DNA from: Candidatus Poseidonia sp.
Lineage (GTDB): Archaea > Thermoplasmatota > Poseidoniia > Poseidoniales > Poseidoniaceae
Reading direction: 5' to 3'
Assembly (NCBI GenBank): GCA_013330155.1
Contig: DUIU01000158.1
Coordinates: forward strand, 1,879 to 8,660
Length of the DNA: 6,782 nt
The notes beneath the pieces are model-generated. The model was not told the DNA's origin and ran no database searches. It worked only from the letters and a program-made list of their open reading frames with translations. Position numbers and translations under genes: made by a program. Below are positions 5,901 to 6,782 of the stretch, one piece after another (within the stretch, counting starts at the first letter, position 1; every line of letters starts with the position of its first letter).

Positions 5901-6782
5901 AACGACATAGGGCGAGCCATGGCCCGGCTTAAACATCGAGACATTCGGACGCGACGTCGTGCTGTACGTACGCTGTTTGAACACGATGATGCTGCAGTTT
6001 TGGAAGCCTTCAAGCCACTGCTGGATGACCGGGATTCATGGTTCGTATCCAAAGCGCTAGACGCCTACAGAATGTGGGGCATCACCGCTGGCAGTGATGC
6101 CATCTCAGTCCTTCTACGGCATTCAAACTTGGATGTGCGCAGGGCCGGAGCAAACCTCCTCACGCCCTTGGGCGAGGCTGGAAAAGAACTCGCTATTGAA
6201 GCCTTAACCGATGAAGATGGCGTGGTCCAACGAAAAGCAGCAAAGGCCCTGCTCCGATTTGATGAAGCAACGGCTGCTGAGCGGTTGGTTCACCATGCCA
6301 ACGATGCTGTCCGCATAACTGGAATGAACCATTCAGCCCTCCCAGAGGAGGCGCTTCGAATGGGTCTTGGCGACCCGAACGACGGTGTACGTCAAGCAGC
6401 CCTTGACAACGCCTTCAAGCGAGAGATTCAGGTTAGCATGGACGTTTTGATGCCGTTTTTAGACGCTGGAATACAAACCGTGAACATCCTCATCTGGGTA
6501 GCTAAGCATGAGCCAAATCGCCTTGGTGACCTTACGGCTCGAATCAAAACCAGCGACATGAAAGCTCTCAGCGATTACCTTCGAAGCGATGTTGAGAGCA
6601 GCGATGATTCCTTGATTCAGCACCTGATTGATGGAGGTCTCCTCGAACCGGTGGCTCGTTGGGTCATTTCACAAGGAGCCTCAGAGGATGACTTGCGATG
6701 GAGCCTCATCAACGACGAACGATTGCACGTGATTGAGCGAAGTAAACTGCTTGAGCGCTTGATTGGACGTGCCGATGAACCC
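5895..6782 (+). CDS. HEAT-repeat protein (C terminus outside window)
   Basis: The frame is open from ATG 5895 to the right edge (296 codons). Upstream ATG 5869 is in another frame and stops quickly at TAG. The protein begins with basic MANDIGRAMARLKHRD and continues as tandem helical hairpins typical of HEAT/PBS-lyase-type repeats. Recognisable repeat cores are LDVRRAGANLLTPLG (79-93), GVVQRKAAKALLRFD (109-123), DAVRITGMNHSALP (137-150) and DGVRQAALDNAF (163-174). Each has the typical pattern in which Asp-Val-Arg or a variant precedes an Ala-rich helix. Residues about 180-296 stay helical but with less regular repeats. No catalytic motif, signal peptide or membrane helix is visible, so a cytoplasmic protein-binding scaffold is the safest description. 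Its partner is unknown. It may share a transcript with the membrane protein 43 nt upstream; the purine-rich stretch at 5871-5883 lies too far upstream for an ordinary ribosome binding site. Confidence 0.8.
   Translation, partial: MANDIGRAMARLKHRDIRTRRRAVRTLFEHDDAAVLEAFKPLLDDRDSWFVSKALDAYRMWGITAGSDAISVLLRHSNLDVRRAGANLLTPLGEAGKELAIEALTDEDGVVQRKAAKALLRFDEATAAERLVHHANDAVRITGMNHSALPEEALRMGLGDPNDGVRQAALDNAFKREIQVSMDVLMPFLDAGIQTVNILIWVAKHEPNRLGDLTARIKTSDMKALSDYLRSDVESSDDSLIQHLIDGGLLEPVARWVISQGASEDDLRWSLINDERLHVIERSKLLERLIGRADEP

Noticed and set aside
1..6782. tRNA, rRNA, CRISPR, insertion sequences or attachment sites
   Set aside because: No T-loop or anticodon-arm pattern, spaced direct repeats, transposase motifs or terminal inverted repeats were found by reading both strands.

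Overview
The window looks archaeal, most likely from an uncultured marine-type Thermoplasmatota lineage such as Marine Group II/Poseidoniales. This is inferred, not proven. The supports are a TATA-like box about 27 nt upstream of a leaderless ATG, a GGTGAT-type ribosome binding site, short intergenic gaps, a secreted protein rich in N-glycosylation sequons, and several predicted surface or membrane proteins. No rRNA, tRNA, CRISPR array, insertion sequence or phage gene was seen. Every stretch longer than 100 bases is coding.

Layout from left to right. (1) Bases 1-809, minus strand: the N-terminal 269 codons of a secreted HExxH zinc protease that runs off the left edge. (2) Bases 810-896: a compact divergent promoter region. 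(3) Bases 897-2093, plus: a secreted, C-terminally membrane-anchored M28-family enzyme resembling glutaminyl-peptide cyclotransferases, with 12 N-X-S/T sequons. (4) Bases 2165-3022, plus: a three-helix membrane protein with an extracellular beta-type domain. It is followed after 2 nt by (5) bases 3025-4392, plus: a thymidylate-kinase-like protein with an unrecognised C-terminal domain of about 240 residues. (6) Bases 4377-5162, minus: a DUF2085-type membrane protein whose end overlaps the kinase gene tail-to-tail by 16 bp. (7) Bases 5219-5851, plus: an unrecognised three-helix membrane protein whose gene contains a strong potential hairpin. (8) Base 5895 to the right edge, plus: a HEAT-repeat protein, truncated by the window.

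How the genes relate. The two extracellular hydrolase-type genes (1 and 3) are divergent and share one control region, so a common role in processing extracellular protein is plausible but inferred. Genes 4 and 5 are almost certainly co-transcribed. The membrane protein has no known link to dTTP synthesis, so the pairing may only be positional. Genes 6 and 7 are divergent membrane proteins, and 7 and 8 may be co-transcribed (43-nt gap). I found no convincing evidence for a complete new multi-gene system. The most unusual elements are the fused kinase with its atypical nucleotide-binding motifs, the sequon-dense M28 enzyme, and a seven-G run that may disturb the annotated start of gene 4.
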